The notes under the pieces: generated by a model
Seen by the model: the letters and a program-made list of their open reading frames with translations, nothing else
Told to the model about the DNA's origin: nothing
The model's database searches: none
Program-made: the position numbers and the translations under genes
From: Sphingobacteriia bacterium
Lineage (GTDB): Bacteria > Bacteroidota > Bacteroidia > Bacteroidales > UBA7960
Length of the DNA stretch: 64,000 nucleotides
Direction of reading: 5' to 3'
Assembly: GCA_011390785.1 (NCBI GenBank)
Contig: JAABRR010000006.1
Span: forward strand, 1-64,000
Shown: positions 34,649 through 43,431 of the stretch, piece after piece
Layout: every line of letters starts with the position of its first letter
Position numbering within the stretch: position 1 is the first letter of the stretch

Positions 34649-35785
34649 ATGAAGAGAAAACTGAAAATGATAATGATAATATTGGCCGCATTAGTGGTTG
34701 TTGTTTTGATTACAGGTTTATTTTATCTAAATCTGAGTCCACACTTTGGCCAAAGGCCATCAAAAGCACAGATAGCTGAATTTGAGATACTTTCCAACTA
34801 TAAAAATGGAAAGTTCCAGAATTTGTCAACCATCGAGATGGACATCAAATTTGGAAAGACCCTAAGAGAATATATGAAAAAAGCACCCAACAGAAATCCG
34901 GCTAAGGATTTGGAAGTGGTATTGATAGATTCAGCCACGCTTGCCGACCGCAAACCGGAAAAACCCCTGATCACCTGGTTCGGACACTCCGCTTTTTTGC
35001 TTGAGATGGATGGAAAAAAGATCCTGATTGACCCCATGCTCGGCAGAAGGCCTGCTCCCTACCCAATGCCCGGTCCCAAACGCTACTCCAATGAGCTTCC
35101 CATATCTGCAGAACAACTTCCGTATATCGATGCCGTAATATTATCGCATGACCATTATGACCATCTGGACTATGGAACCATCCAAAAAATAAAAGGGAAG
35201 GTTGGCCATTTTTTCACACCGCTGGGCGTGGGTAACCATCTCATATACTGGGGTGTGGATCCAGAAAAGATAACTGAACTTAACTGGTGGGAAAGCATTG
35301 AGTGGGAAACCTTTACTCTTGTGAGTGCTCCCGCCAGGCATTTTTCAGGCCGCGGAATGTTTGACCGTGAAACTACACTTTGGTGCTCCTGGATCATACA
35401 AGGCAGTGAACACAAGATCTTTTTCAGTGGCGATAGCGGATTTGATGAACATTTTAAGAAAATTGGGAAAGAATATGGCCCATTTGATTTTGCTATGATG
35501 GAATGCGGACAGTACAACGAGGACTGGAAATATCTTCACATGATGCCTGAAGAAACAGTGCAGGCAGCTATAGATGTAAAAGCTGACCTGGTAATGCCTA
35601 TACACTGGGGTGGTTTTACCCTTGCACTGCACGACTGGACAGATCCTGTGGATAGGGCGGTGAAAAAAGCAGCAGAACTCAATATGCCCATAACCACTCC
35701 CCGTATTGGTGAATCATTCGAAATTGGTGGTTTAGAGTACCCGGAAGAGAACTGGTGGGTAGAATACACAAAAACCAATGAGTAA
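34649..35785 (+). CDS. MBL-fold metallohydrolase, NAPE-PLD/UlaG-like
   Basis: A 378-residue enzyme with an N-terminal membrane helix (MIMIILAALVVVVLITGLF), probably anchored toward the periplasm. The metallo-beta-lactamase core starts at ITWFGHSAFLLEMDGKKILI. The zinc motif is LSHDHYDHLD (HxHxDH), with further ligands in ARHFSGRG, FFSGDSGFD and MPIHWGGF. This subfamily (beta-lactamase superfamily domain 2) includes N-acylphosphatidylethanolamine phospholipase D and UlaG. A phospholipid or lactone substrate is conceivable but not shown. No operon partner is tightly linked; the CIA30-type gene follows 69 bases later. Confidence 0.87.
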   Translation: MKRKLKMIMIILAALVVVVLITGLFYLNLSPHFGQRPSKAQIAEFEILSNYKNGKFQNLSTIEMDIKFGKTLREYMKKAPNRNPAKDLEVVLIDSATLADRKPEKPLITWFGHSAFLLEMDGKKILIDPMLGRRPAPYPMPGPKRYSNELPISAEQLPYIDAVILSHDHYDHLDYGTIQKIKGKVGHFFTPLGVGNHLIYWGVDPEKITELNWWESIEWETFTLVSAPARHFSGRGMFDRETTLWCSWIIQGSEHKIFFSGDSGFDEHFKKIGKEYGPFDFAMMECGQYNEDWKYLHMMPEETVQAAIDVKADLVMPIHWGGFTLALHDWTDPVDRAVKKAAELNMPITTPRIGESFEIGGLEYPEENWWVEYTKTNE

Positions 35786-35854
35786 ACCCAACATATCAAA
35801 CAATCTAACAATTAGATAGTTATATTAAAATTTTAAGTTTTAAATATTTTCTCA

Positions 35855-36385
35855 ATGAATTATATAACCGCAATGATTTTACTTTTTTCTTCCTTAAATG
35901 CGCATGTGATTTTCCACTTTGATAAGGAATCCGATATCAACAGATGGGTAATTGTTGATGATGTTGTAATGGGTGGAAGATCATTTGGAAATTTTGAATT
36001 AAATAATGAAGGCCAGGGTGTTTTTTACGGAAAAATATCCCTGGAAAACAATGGTGGCTTTTCCTCTGTGCGTTACCAGTTGGGTAAAACACCAGTGGAA
36101 GACTTTACAAGGGTGGTATTGAAAGTAAAAGGTGATGGCAAGGATTATCAGTTTAGGGTGAAAGCTGATTCACGCGATCGTTATTCGTACATCGCTTCAT
36201 TTTCAACATCTGGTAACTGGCAGGAAATAGAGATCCCATTAAAAAACATGTACCCTGGTTTCAGGGGAAGAAGGCTAAACCAACCCAACTTTTCTCACAA
36301 ATACATTTCTGAGATAACATTTCTGATCGGAAACAACAGGCCCGAAGAATTCAAACTCTTGATTGATAAGATTGAATTGAGATGA
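35855..36385 (+). CDS. CIA30-family (NDUFAF1-like) protein
   Basis: A 176-residue protein starting with a short hydrophobic leader (ITAMILLFSSLNAHV). The domain runs from FDKESDINRWVIVDDVVMGG to the end and keeps the family's marks VVMGGRS, SLENNGGFSSVR, VKGDGKDYQFRVK and LIDKIELR. The family is named for a mitochondrial complex I assembly factor; bacterial members have unknown roles. It may be co-transcribed with the MBL-fold gene. Confidence 0.85.
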   Translation: MNYITAMILLFSSLNAHVIFHFDKESDINRWVIVDDVVMGGRSFGNFELNNEGQGVFYGKISLENNGGFSSVRYQLGKTPVEDFTRVVLKVKGDGKDYQFRVKADSRDRYSYIASFSTSGNWQEIEIPLKNMYPGFRGRRLNQPNFSHKYISEITFLIGNNRPEEFKLLIDKIELR

Positions 36386-36394
36386 TCATCCTTA

Positions 36395-36418
36395 GAATAT
36401 TGAAGACTTTCAATATTT
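36395..36418. terminator. AT-rich hairpin between convergent genes
   Basis: AATATTGAA and TTCAATATT form a 9-bp stem with a four-base loop, located between the CIA30-type stop and the radical SAM stop. With A/T tracts on both sides it may end transcription from either direction. Weak because the stem is AT-rich. Confidence 0.4.
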
Positions 36419-37741
36419 CTAGAAAATATTAGGAGTGATTTTTCGCTTAATATAATACCGGTAATGAAGATTGATGTACAATGATAATACAAGCATGGAC
36501 GGATTTCTCCATAAACTGGCATTGAAGAGCACACGGTACAAAATGCTTCTTAGGGAAAAAACCTTGTTGTTGAGCCACCAGTACATTTCTGTCAGTTTTT
36601 CAGGCGCAATTTGTTTGGGAATATGAACGCATTGTCTGCCATCAAACTGTTTCAGGTCATCGGTAAGCATGCGACCTTCTGCTTTTAGCTCTTTATACAA
36701 TGCGGTTCCAGGGACGGGTGTTAAAATGTAAAATCGTGGAATGGGGATGCGGTTACGGTACACGAAATTATAGGTTTCACAAATGGATTCTTCGGTGTCG
36801 AAGTCGGTGCCTACAATCATTTCGGTACTAAGGGTTATTCCGGCTTTGGAAAGTATTTTGAAGTTTTGCTCGTGCTCGTCCGATTTCAACCAGGGTTTAT
36901 CCAGGCTGTTGATGGCTTCCTGGGTAATGCTTTCTACCCCAAAACTCATGAGATCGCAGCCCGAATCCACAACAGTTTTCAGCAGTTCAGGGTTTATGGC
37001 CAGATGGATGGCGCATTGGCTGGCCCAGTTCATTTTCAGTGGAGTAATTTGTCGGCAAAGTTCTTTCAGGTATTTGGGATTGGAAACAATATTGTCATCG
37101 ATCAGGTAAAAGCGTTTGAATCCCAATCGTTTTACTTCTTTAATGTCGCGAATTACTTCTTCTACAGGGCGAAACATATACTTGCCTTCGTAAAGGCATG
37201 CAATGGAGCAAAATGAGCAGCCATAAGTGCAGCCACGCCCGGCCTGCACAGGGAGCATATTGCCGATGGGTTTTTCTGTGAGCAGCTCATAGCGTGGAAT
37301 CGGTAGGTTTTTCAGTTCTGAGATGGGGTGTTTATATATGGGTTTTACGGTACCCGTTTCTTCAAAATCTTTCAACATAAGTGGATAAGAAATCTCAGCA
37401 TCCCCAATGATCACCGAATCCACATGTTTTTGGGCTTCTTCCCAGGCAATGGATGCCATGTAGCCACCCATCACTACAGTTTTGCCACGCTTTTTAAATT
37501 CGGCGGCAATCTCAATCCCCCTGAAAGTGGCGTGACCCATGCTCCCGATTGCCACGATATCGGCGGAAGCGTTGTAGTCAATTTCGTCAACCACTTCAAG
37601 AAGTAGTTTCACATTCCATTGTGGCGGAGTATAGGCTGCCAGCAGCGGAAAAGCCAACCCGGGAAGATTTATCCTACGCTGCTTGCACAGTTTTCCGTTT
37701 TCAGCATATTGCGTAGGTTGTATGAAGAGTATATCAGGCAT
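36419..37741 (-). CDS. B12-binding-domain radical SAM protein (1)
   Basis: A 440-residue protein. Residues 1-140 form a cobalamin-binding-type Rossmann domain (IGSMGHATFRGIEIAAEF; VMGGYMASIAWEEA), although no clear DxHxxG is visible. The radical SAM cluster is Cys171-Cys175-Cys178 in GRGCTYGCSFCSI. A long C-terminal part (residues 340-440) includes PGTALYKELKAEG and the hydrophobic, Tyr-rich LVLSLYINLHYRYYIKRK. Such proteins usually carry out C-methylation or rearrangement. It overlaps the next rSAM gene by eight bases and is the last gene of the cluster. Confidence 0.87.
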   Translation of the reverse strand: MPDILFIQPTQYAENGKLCKQRRINLPGLAFPLLAAYTPPQWNVKLLLEVVDEIDYNASADIVAIGSMGHATFRGIEIAAEFKKRGKTVVMGGYMASIAWEEAQKHVDSVIIGDAEISYPLMLKDFEETGTVKPIYKHPISELKNLPIPRYELLTEKPIGNMLPVQAGRGCTYGCSFCSIACLYEGKYMFRPVEEVIRDIKEVKRLGFKRFYLIDDNIVSNPKYLKELCRQITPLKMNWASQCAIHLAINPELLKTVVDSGCDLMSFGVESITQEAINSLDKPWLKSDEHEQNFKILSKAGITLSTEMIVGTDFDTEESICETYNFVYRNRIPIPRFYILTPVPGTALYKELKAEGRMLTDDLKQFDGRQCVHIPKQIAPEKLTEMYWWLNNKVFSLRSILYRVLFNASLWRNPSMLVLSLYINLHYRYYIKRKITPNIF

Positions 37742-39104
37742 TTTTGCGGGCTTCGTTAATTTTTTGTTTGTATTGTTGGGTTACCCGGCATCCGCCTACC
37801 AGCATCTTGAAAAGCATACCAGGGCTGTAGGTTGTAAGGTACTTCCACAAAACCGACGGGCTGTAAAGTATGGCGCTGTAGGATTTTAGGATTTCTTCGT
37901 AAAACTCTGCCACGGAAAGTTTGGTGGGCTGCACCGAAACATGGGCCAGATCCCATTTGTCGTAATCGGTTTTGTCAATGATGATTTGTTCAGGAGGAAA
38001 ACTCACTTCGGTTTTGGGCAAAGGTGTAAGGGGTTGCAGGTTAACGAAATGAATGCCCAGCGATTTAACCACACCCACCATATTTTTGAAATCGCCCCTA
38101 TCCCAATAGAATGGAATGATGATGGTGGCAAAAACATCTATCTTCTCCCGGTTCAGCACCGCCATGGTTTCACGGTACATTTCCACAGAGGTATTTTTGT
38201 TGTAGGCATCCAGCTCTTTGTCCGAAAAACTCTCAAATCCTACGATCACCGTTCGCAAACCTAATTGTGCAAACTCGTGCATAATATCAGGATTTTTGGC
38301 AATAAAATCGGCACGGCCATAGACCAGGTAGTGTTTGCGGATGTTTCGTGATCTTAATTCAGTAAAAAAGGACTTCAGCCATTTCTTATCTACCAGAAAA
38401 TCATCATCCACAATGTATATCTCAGTTTCGTTAATGGATTGTAATTCCTGAATGATATCATTCATTGGCCGCTGAGCATAAGCCCCTTTGGTAATGACGC
38501 GGCAAAAACAGAAATTACACTGATACGGGCAACCAAAAGATGTTTTGATCAGCGCGACGCGTTTGTGAAAAATATAAAAGTATTTATGGCGGTAGCGTGC
38601 CACTGCATCCCGGTCGGGGAAGGGAATACGAAAATCGAGAGCAGGCAGGGAAGTGTTTTCAAGGGTATCTGCCGGTTGAAATACTCCCGCAGGCAATTCT
38701 GTGCCCTTTTCAATATGATTAAGCAATGGGGTGAAGACCTGGGCTGCATTGCGCACCGCCCTGTAATCCACTGATGGATCGTCAAAATCTTCAGGGCAAA
38801 CTTCACAATGTACACCCCCAATAATGGTTACGATCTTTTGGGATATTTTCTTTGTTGCCCGGCAGTATTCCAGAATGGTGGAAACATTGGTAATATACCC
38901 TGTAAGGCAAATCACATCGGGCTGATGCTCTTTTACAAATGAAATGAACGAACGCTTTTCAATGATCAGATCGATGATCATTGCGGTGTCATGCTCCCTT
39001 TTTAGTGCGCTTAGTATCTCCAGTTCCAATGGTTCCACCACCATCAGGTGTTGAAGACCGATGGTTTCGGCGGAGGGCTTGGGTCGGAACATGAGTATGT
39101 TCAT
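37734..39104 (-). CDS. B12-binding-domain radical SAM protein (2)
   Basis: A 456-residue paralogue of the neighbouring gene, with a B12-binding-type domain (residues 1-140, CLTGYITNVSTILEYCRATK; IIGGVHCEVCPEDF) and the cluster Cys192-Cys196-Cys199 in SFGCPYQCNFCFC. RTVIVGFESFSDKELDAYNK is the AdoMet-contact region of the barrel. The start overlaps the acyltransferase stop by four bases, so translation is coupled. Together the two proteins suggest consecutive radical steps on one small molecule or lipid; the substrate is unknown. Confidence 0.87.
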   Translation of the reverse strand: MNILMFRPKPSAETIGLQHLMVVEPLELEILSALKREHDTAMIIDLIIEKRSFISFVKEHQPDVICLTGYITNVSTILEYCRATKKISQKIVTIIGGVHCEVCPEDFDDPSVDYRAVRNAAQVFTPLLNHIEKGTELPAGVFQPADTLENTSLPALDFRIPFPDRDAVARYRHKYFYIFHKRVALIKTSFGCPYQCNFCFCRVITKGAYAQRPMNDIIQELQSINETEIYIVDDDFLVDKKWLKSFFTELRSRNIRKHYLVYGRADFIAKNPDIMHEFAQLGLRTVIVGFESFSDKELDAYNKNTSVEMYRETMAVLNREKIDVFATIIIPFYWDRGDFKNMVGVVKSLGIHFVNLQPLTPLPKTEVSFPPEQIIIDKTDYDKWDLAHVSVQPTKLSVAEFYEEILKSYSAILYSPSVLWKYLTTYSPGMLFKMLVGGCRVTQQYKQKINEARKNA

Positions 39105-40153
39105 CTTTTCGATTTTAAGGTAACCGCAGGGTTATGGCTGCTGGTTTTCAGCACATTCCCCTTTTCCAGCTTCTTATTATACTCCAGCATGGGACTGAAT
39201 ATTTTCAACAAACCATTAAAAACCCTGTTGCTGTGACGGGCTTCCATGTATCGCTCTGACACTTGACCCCCAAGGCGCATTTTTGGGATTTCGGCGGTTT
39301 GTCCCAGATCAATAAAATTAGCATTCTTTTCTATACCATTCTTCACCAATTCTGTAAGAAGCAAAAAGTAGGTGTTATAGGTTTTATTCATCTCATAATC
39401 TACCCCTCCCATAAAAAAATAGAAAGTATTGCCAGAAAGCAGGCTGATATTCCATCCCAGCAATTTTTCCTGAAAGTAGCATGCTGTTAATGAATAAGAT
39501 GCAGGGAGATTTTTAAAGAAATCAAGACTGAGCTTTTCCAGTTTGTCCTTGCTGCGGTTAAAAACACCCAGATAGAGTTGGTACATCTCTAAAGTAAAGG
39601 CATCGCAATGTAATTTCTTAATTTCCAGTTCCTTTTCATTTTGCCTGTTTTGCAAAATTCTTCTCCGGTAGGGTGCGCGAAGGGATTGGATATAATGATC
39701 CCAATTGGTAAAGTTGTTTTCGATAATGATAGCAGGCAAAGTTTTCCCCGAAGCTCGTTTATTATGATGGGGTTTCTCTTCCAGGTTAAGAAAAAGAATG
39801 AATCCTTTCTCATGTGCACAGATATGATCTTTCAGCAACTCCACAAATCCAGGTTTCCCAAATATACCTGGAGCTGACACCGATGAGGGTATTCCCACGA
39901 TAGTCGTTTGTATGGGATACTTTAATCGGCCAAAGGTAAAAATGTCAAGTTTCAGAGAATAAACCACGGCACCAGCAACAACGGTCTCATTTTGGAAACA
40001 TATGTAATATCGCTGATGGCAAGGATTGTATTTTTCGCAATGGAGCAGAAACGATCTGGAGCGGAAATAATTTCCCGCCAAATCATCCCATTGGGATGAC
40101 AAGTCTGACGAATGCTCTTTGGGGAGAATTTTGATTTGTAAGTATTGAGTCAT
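39101..40153 (-). CDS. FemAB/BioF2-type GNAT acyltransferase
   Basis: A 350-residue protein whose second half (residues 150-300) follows the GNAT_6/FemAB pattern: RAPYRRRILQNRQNEKELEI, KLLGWNISLLSGNTFYFFMG, and NTYFLLLTELVKNGIEKNAN ending FIDLGQTAEIPKMRLGG. These enzymes transfer aminoacyl or acyl groups, often in cell wall or natural product synthesis. It is the first gene of the three-gene unit with both radical SAM genes. The hicBA pair separates it from the GNAT/PLP pair on the same strand. Confidence 0.72.
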   Translation of the reverse strand: MTQYLQIKILPKEHSSDLSSQWDDLAGNYFRSRSFLLHCEKYNPCHQRYYICFQNETVVAGAVVYSLKLDIFTFGRLKYPIQTTIVGIPSSVSAPGIFGKPGFVELLKDHICAHEKGFILFLNLEEKPHHNKRASGKTLPAIIIENNFTNWDHYIQSLRAPYRRRILQNRQNEKELEIKKLHCDAFTLEMYQLYLGVFNRSKDKLEKLSLDFFKNLPASYSLTACYFQEKLLGWNISLLSGNTFYFFMGGVDYEMNKTYNTYFLLLTELVKNGIEKNANFIDLGQTAEIPKMRLGGQVSERYMEARHSNRVFNGLLKIFSPMLEYNKKLEKGNVLKTSSHNPAVTLKSKR

Positions 40154-40282
40154 CAGCTTTTATACCAGGCAGTTAAGAAAACTTACGAAAAACATTTCTC
40201 TTAAAATTTGGTAAGGATATGGGCAATATCGAATATGTTAATGCATCTGTTAAGATTCTGCTAGAATTTCACTAAAGATCCT

Positions 40283-40507
40283 TTAAAATTTCCAAAACTG
40301 CTCTGGTGAAAGTTCTATTTCTCGTAAAATTTGCCGAACTAACGAGCGACCTATTTCTTGATTTCCATTATGGGCCAAAGTTGTAAATCTTCCATCTGGG
40401 TACCGATAAAATACATGACTTCCTTTTTGTCTTTTAAATTCAAATCCTAAAAAAAGAAGAAGTTTTTCAAGGATCTTAACCTTTGCAATGGGAAGCCTGG
40501 TGCTTAT
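40283..40507 (-). pseudogene. hicA: HicA-type toxin lacking a canonical start codon
   Basis: The frame reads STRLPIAKVKILEKLLLFLG, then GFEFKRQKGSHVFYRYPDGR and ends REIELSPEQFWKF. This is the double-stranded-RNA-binding fold of HicA, with the catalytic His in GSH. The only codon at the expected start is ATA (40507-40505), overlapping the hicB stop TAA. A single G-to-A change of an ancestral TTATGA would turn ATG to ATA and TGA to TAA together. No ATG, GTG or TTG lies upstream in frame nearby. The ORF track missed it for this reason. The toxin is probably silenced, or poorly made from ATA. Confidence 0.75.
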
Positions 40508-40779
40508 AAAGCAACCGATATTTGTTGAAAACCAATAAATTCTGGAAGCTGGTTTATTTCTTCAGGTGTCATTTCTTCAAGACACAACTGGACAACTTCC
40601 TGAAGATTAGCATAAAGTTCATCTAAGGTTGGGGCTTGAGTATGTCCCCCGGGTAAACCAGGTACAATACCGATATATTGGTTTATTTCTTTATCCCGGG
40701 TTATTTCGGCTGTAAATTTTAAGATTGCAACAGAAGACAATTTAGTTAAAAATTTAGTTTCGATGAGCTCGTTTTTCAA
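40504..40779 (-). CDS. hicB: HicB-type antitoxin
   Basis: A 91-residue protein with the HicB partial RNase H-like fold: SVAILKFTAEITRDKEINQY, then IGIVPGLPGGHTQAPTLDEL and YANLQEVVQLCLEEM. HicB binds HicA and usually represses its own operon. The C-terminus is short, without an obvious added helix-turn-helix. The gene precedes hicA with a small stop/start overlap. The pair is inserted between two parts of an otherwise one-direction metabolic cluster. Confidence 0.87.
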   Translation of the reverse strand: MKNELIETKFLTKLSSVAILKFTAEITRDKEINQYIGIVPGLPGGHTQAPTLDELYANLQEVVQLCLEEMTPEEINQLPEFIGFQQISVAL

Positions 40780-40812
40780 GCTTGGTTCATATAGCTAATA
40801 TTTGTTGCGGCG

Positions 40813-40832
40813 GTAACCGTTACGATGGTAAC
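40813..40832. promoter_or_regulatory. Candidate hicBA operator
   Basis: GTAAC-C-GTTAC forms a short palindrome, and another GTAAC follows at 40828-40832. The site lies 34 bases before the hicB start, where an autoregulating antitoxin would bind. It is only a candidate, because no consensus for this HicB is known. Confidence 0.3.
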
Positions 40833-40921
40833 AAAGATAGATTAATAGTATTCTATTTCAAAATTTCTTCATTGTAATCTCATCGTTCAGCTTAAAAAGG
40901 ACCCACACCCATAACCACACC

Positions 40922-42010
40922 CTACAACCCCATCTCAAAAACAGCAAACTGCCGGTAAGTTTGGGCTTCCGTACCATAGAGCCTTTGCAACATCCGTTTG
41001 AGCATAGCGATAGATGCCCGGTTTTCTTCAAAAATAAATCCTACTTCGCAAAATTTGTAGCCCTTTTTATAAAGCGTGGGCAGCGATTTTTTGATCATCT
41101 CCATGGCCACCGGGCTGCGCTGGTATTCAGGAATCACACCAATTTCAGTTACCCGAAATGTATCGATGTACTTCCCGGCTCTAAACCGGATTACATCCCA
41201 GAGATTTAAATCGCGTTGGGATGTTACCAGCTTGTTGAAATCGGGGTACCAAAGGAAGAATCCTACAGGTTGTCCCTTGATCTCGGCAATGATAAGATTT
41301 TCATTATCCAACAGATGGCGGAAAGGGTAAAAGAGCTCCAGGTCTTCGGCTTCATCGCGATTGGCCCAATAAGGATGCTGCTGAAAGGAAAGATTATTGA
41401 GCCGGGTATAAATGGCACTTTCTTCTTTGATCTTTGATTTGTTCATGAAACGGATGACGAGCCCATCTAAAAGTCTGCACACCGGGTAGCTGTTGGCCCA
41501 GTGGGCGTAAGCTTCCATATCGAATCGAAATGTTACCATTTTGCGCAAGGTAAGTGCTTTAAAATAGTCGGAATAATAAGCAGGATTATAGGGCAAGCCA
41601 AAAAGGGGTGGTTCATCAAAAGGGTGCAGCAATATGCCAGCACCGTAGTTCAGATGGCCGCTAAGCCCTGCCACTATTTTTGTGCATTTGGGAAAATGGC
41701 TCTTGATTTCCTTTTTGATGATGGAAAAAATGTCTCCTAAATCTGGTTGCGCTTCAAAAAACGAAATCTGACAATAATCCTTTAGTCGCAAGTCGTTAAT
41801 CAGTGCAAAACGTGCCACCAGGTCATTGCCATCACGCACCACAAATTTTTTTATCAACGCATGGTTCTGAAAGGCACTTTTCGAATTTAGCAGCAATTTC
41901 TTAATGCTGCCTTCAGTACCCCTGTAATATTTGTTACCCCGGTAAACATCAGCACTTACCTTCTCAAAAAACTTATAATCTGCATTGTTTTGAATAAGTT
42001 CAGCAATCAT
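40922..42010 (-). CDS. GNAT-type acyltransferase-like protein
   Basis: A 362-residue protein. The C-terminal half has a GNAT-like acetyl-CoA fold: ENLIIAEIKGQPVGFFLWYP, VTEIGVIPEYQRSPVAMEMI and KGYKFCEVGFIFEENRASIA. The last part resembles the pyrophosphate-binding and end-of-fold motifs. The N-terminal 180 residues (VYRGNKYYRGTEGSIKKLL) look like a second, degenerate GNAT-like region. The start overlaps the PLP-fold gene stop by four bases (ATGA), so both are made together. The acceptor is unknown; an amine or amino acid product of the partner enzyme is a reasonable guess. Confidence 0.68.
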   Translation of the reverse strand: MIAELIQNNADYKFFEKVSADVYRGNKYYRGTEGSIKKLLLNSKSAFQNHALIKKFVVRDGNDLVARFALINDLRLKDYCQISFFEAQPDLGDIFSIIKKEIKSHFPKCTKIVAGLSGHLNYGAGILLHPFDEPPLFGLPYNPAYYSDYFKALTLRKMVTFRFDMEAYAHWANSYPVCRLLDGLVIRFMNKSKIKEESAIYTRLNNLSFQQHPYWANRDEAEDLELFYPFRHLLDNENLIIAEIKGQPVGFFLWYPDFNKLVTSQRDLNLWDVIRFRAGKYIDTFRVTEIGVIPEYQRSPVAMEMIKKSLPTLYKKGYKFCEVGFIFEENRASIAMLKRMLQRLYGTEAQTYRQFAVFEMGL

Positions 42011-43212
42011 ATAAAATATTCATTTGGTTTGGGGAAGCCTAAAAATGTACTGAATGAGGATGCTGAGTAAGAGCCGGCAATACCAAATACCAGAATATCT
42101 CCGATTTTTATTTCCGGGAGTGGCTTTTTTCGCGAAAAAATATCACGCGAATAGGTAGAGCACCCATATACGGTTGTAATAATTTTTTTATCGCCTAAAA
42201 CTTCTTTCCCATTGCGAATTACCATTACAGGATGATGGGCCACATCAGGATATAGCAGTGGACGCGAAAACTGAACCGTAGATGCATTTACCCCAACCCA
42301 TCGTTTATCATCCCGTATTTTAACATCAGAAACACTGCAAACAAAAAAGCCGGCTTCACCACCTATGATTCTTCCCGGTTCAAGAATCAGCCGGATATTT
42401 CTACCCATTTTACCAGATACATATTCCATCAATTGTGTCACTCTTTGGTAGTAATCGGGCCAGTCAAAGGTTTGCTCTCCACTCTCTGAAACGCCAAACC
42501 CCCCGCCAAAATTAAGGTATTCCAGGTTGGGAAACGCCAGGGCTATCTCGGCCAGTACTTCGTAACATTGGATAAAATAATCGATATCGAAAATATCAGT
42601 CCCTACATACAAATGAAGTCCTTTGATAATTTCTTTGTTCTCAATCACATTAATTTCTTCCATGGTAAATCCCAGACGGCTCTCCTTCCCGATAAAAAAG
42701 CCTGCATGGGTGGACTGTGGATCAACCTTTTCACCCACGTTACAGCGAATACCTATAGGTCTTGTGGGAAATAACCGTTGCCATTGCGCCAGTTGTGCGG
42801 GTGAATCCACATTACATTGCACCCCCTCCATTTCGAGCTTACGCATGGTTTTTTCGGTGAGTGCTGATGCGGTAAAAATGATCTGCTCGGCCCGAAAACC
42901 TGCAGCCATGGCATGTTCCATATGTCCCAGGGAGTTGACAAATATATTTACTCCTTCATCTTTTACAATCCTTAAAAAATCGGGATTTACGTTGGCCATA
43001 GAAGCGAAGTGAATAGACTTATTTTCCCACGGTATAGCTTTTAACGTAAGGCAATTTCTGCGGATGATTTCAGCATCGTACAAATAATAAGGATCAAATT
43101 CCGGTATATTGATCGTGTTAATAAACTCAAGGATGTTAGTGTTTAATTTTCGTTGCTTGCTATCTGTTGTTGGAGAATTAATCATAAGTACTTGCCTTGT
43201 GTTAATAAACAT
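42007..43212 (-). CDS. Fold-III PLP decarboxylase homologue without the PLP lysine
   Basis: A 401-residue protein of the ornithine/diaminopimelate decarboxylase fold. Conserved parts: DPYYLYDAEIIRRNC, NFGGGFGVSESGEQ, LEPGRIIGGEAG, the catalytic-type Cys in VYGCSTYSRD, and AGSYSASSFSTFLGF. In the active-site motif (Y/F)AxKAN the sequence is FASMAN: Met72 (codon ATG at 42999-42997) in place of Lys. HxGS is also altered to LYVGT. The two changes suggest that the enzyme no longer forms the internal aldimine, or uses another residue. First gene of the cluster; translationally coupled to the GNAT gene. Confidence 0.8.
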   Translation of the reverse strand: MFINTRQVLMINSPTTDSKQRKLNTNILEFINTINIPEFDPYYLYDAEIIRRNCLTLKAIPWENKSIHFASMANVNPDFLRIVKDEGVNIFVNSLGHMEHAMAAGFRAEQIIFTASALTEKTMRKLEMEGVQCNVDSPAQLAQWQRLFPTRPIGIRCNVGEKVDPQSTHAGFFIGKESRLGFTMEEINVIENKEIIKGLHLYVGTDIFDIDYFIQCYEVLAEIALAFPNLEYLNFGGGFGVSESGEQTFDWPDYYQRVTQLMEYVSGKMGRNIRLILEPGRIIGGEAGFFVCSVSDVKIRDDKRWVGVNASTVQFSRPLLYPDVAHHPVMVIRNGKEVLGDKKIITTVYGCSTYSRDIFSRKKPLPEIKIGDILVFGIAGSYSASSFSTFLGFPKPNEYFI

Positions 43213-43431
43213 TGGTTATAAACTTCGGCAACTATCGTCCGAGTGTTTAATTAAATTTATGACTAAGAATGTTGATGATTGAGAATACTACCAAAATACT
43301 TCCAGAAGTAACACTCTTAAGGCAAATCAAAAATACAAACAAACCAAAGCTATAGCAAATATCAGAAAATATTACTTTATTTAGGGATGTAGTTGAGTAA
43401 TCTCTTTACTAATAAACTGAAAAATGTATTG

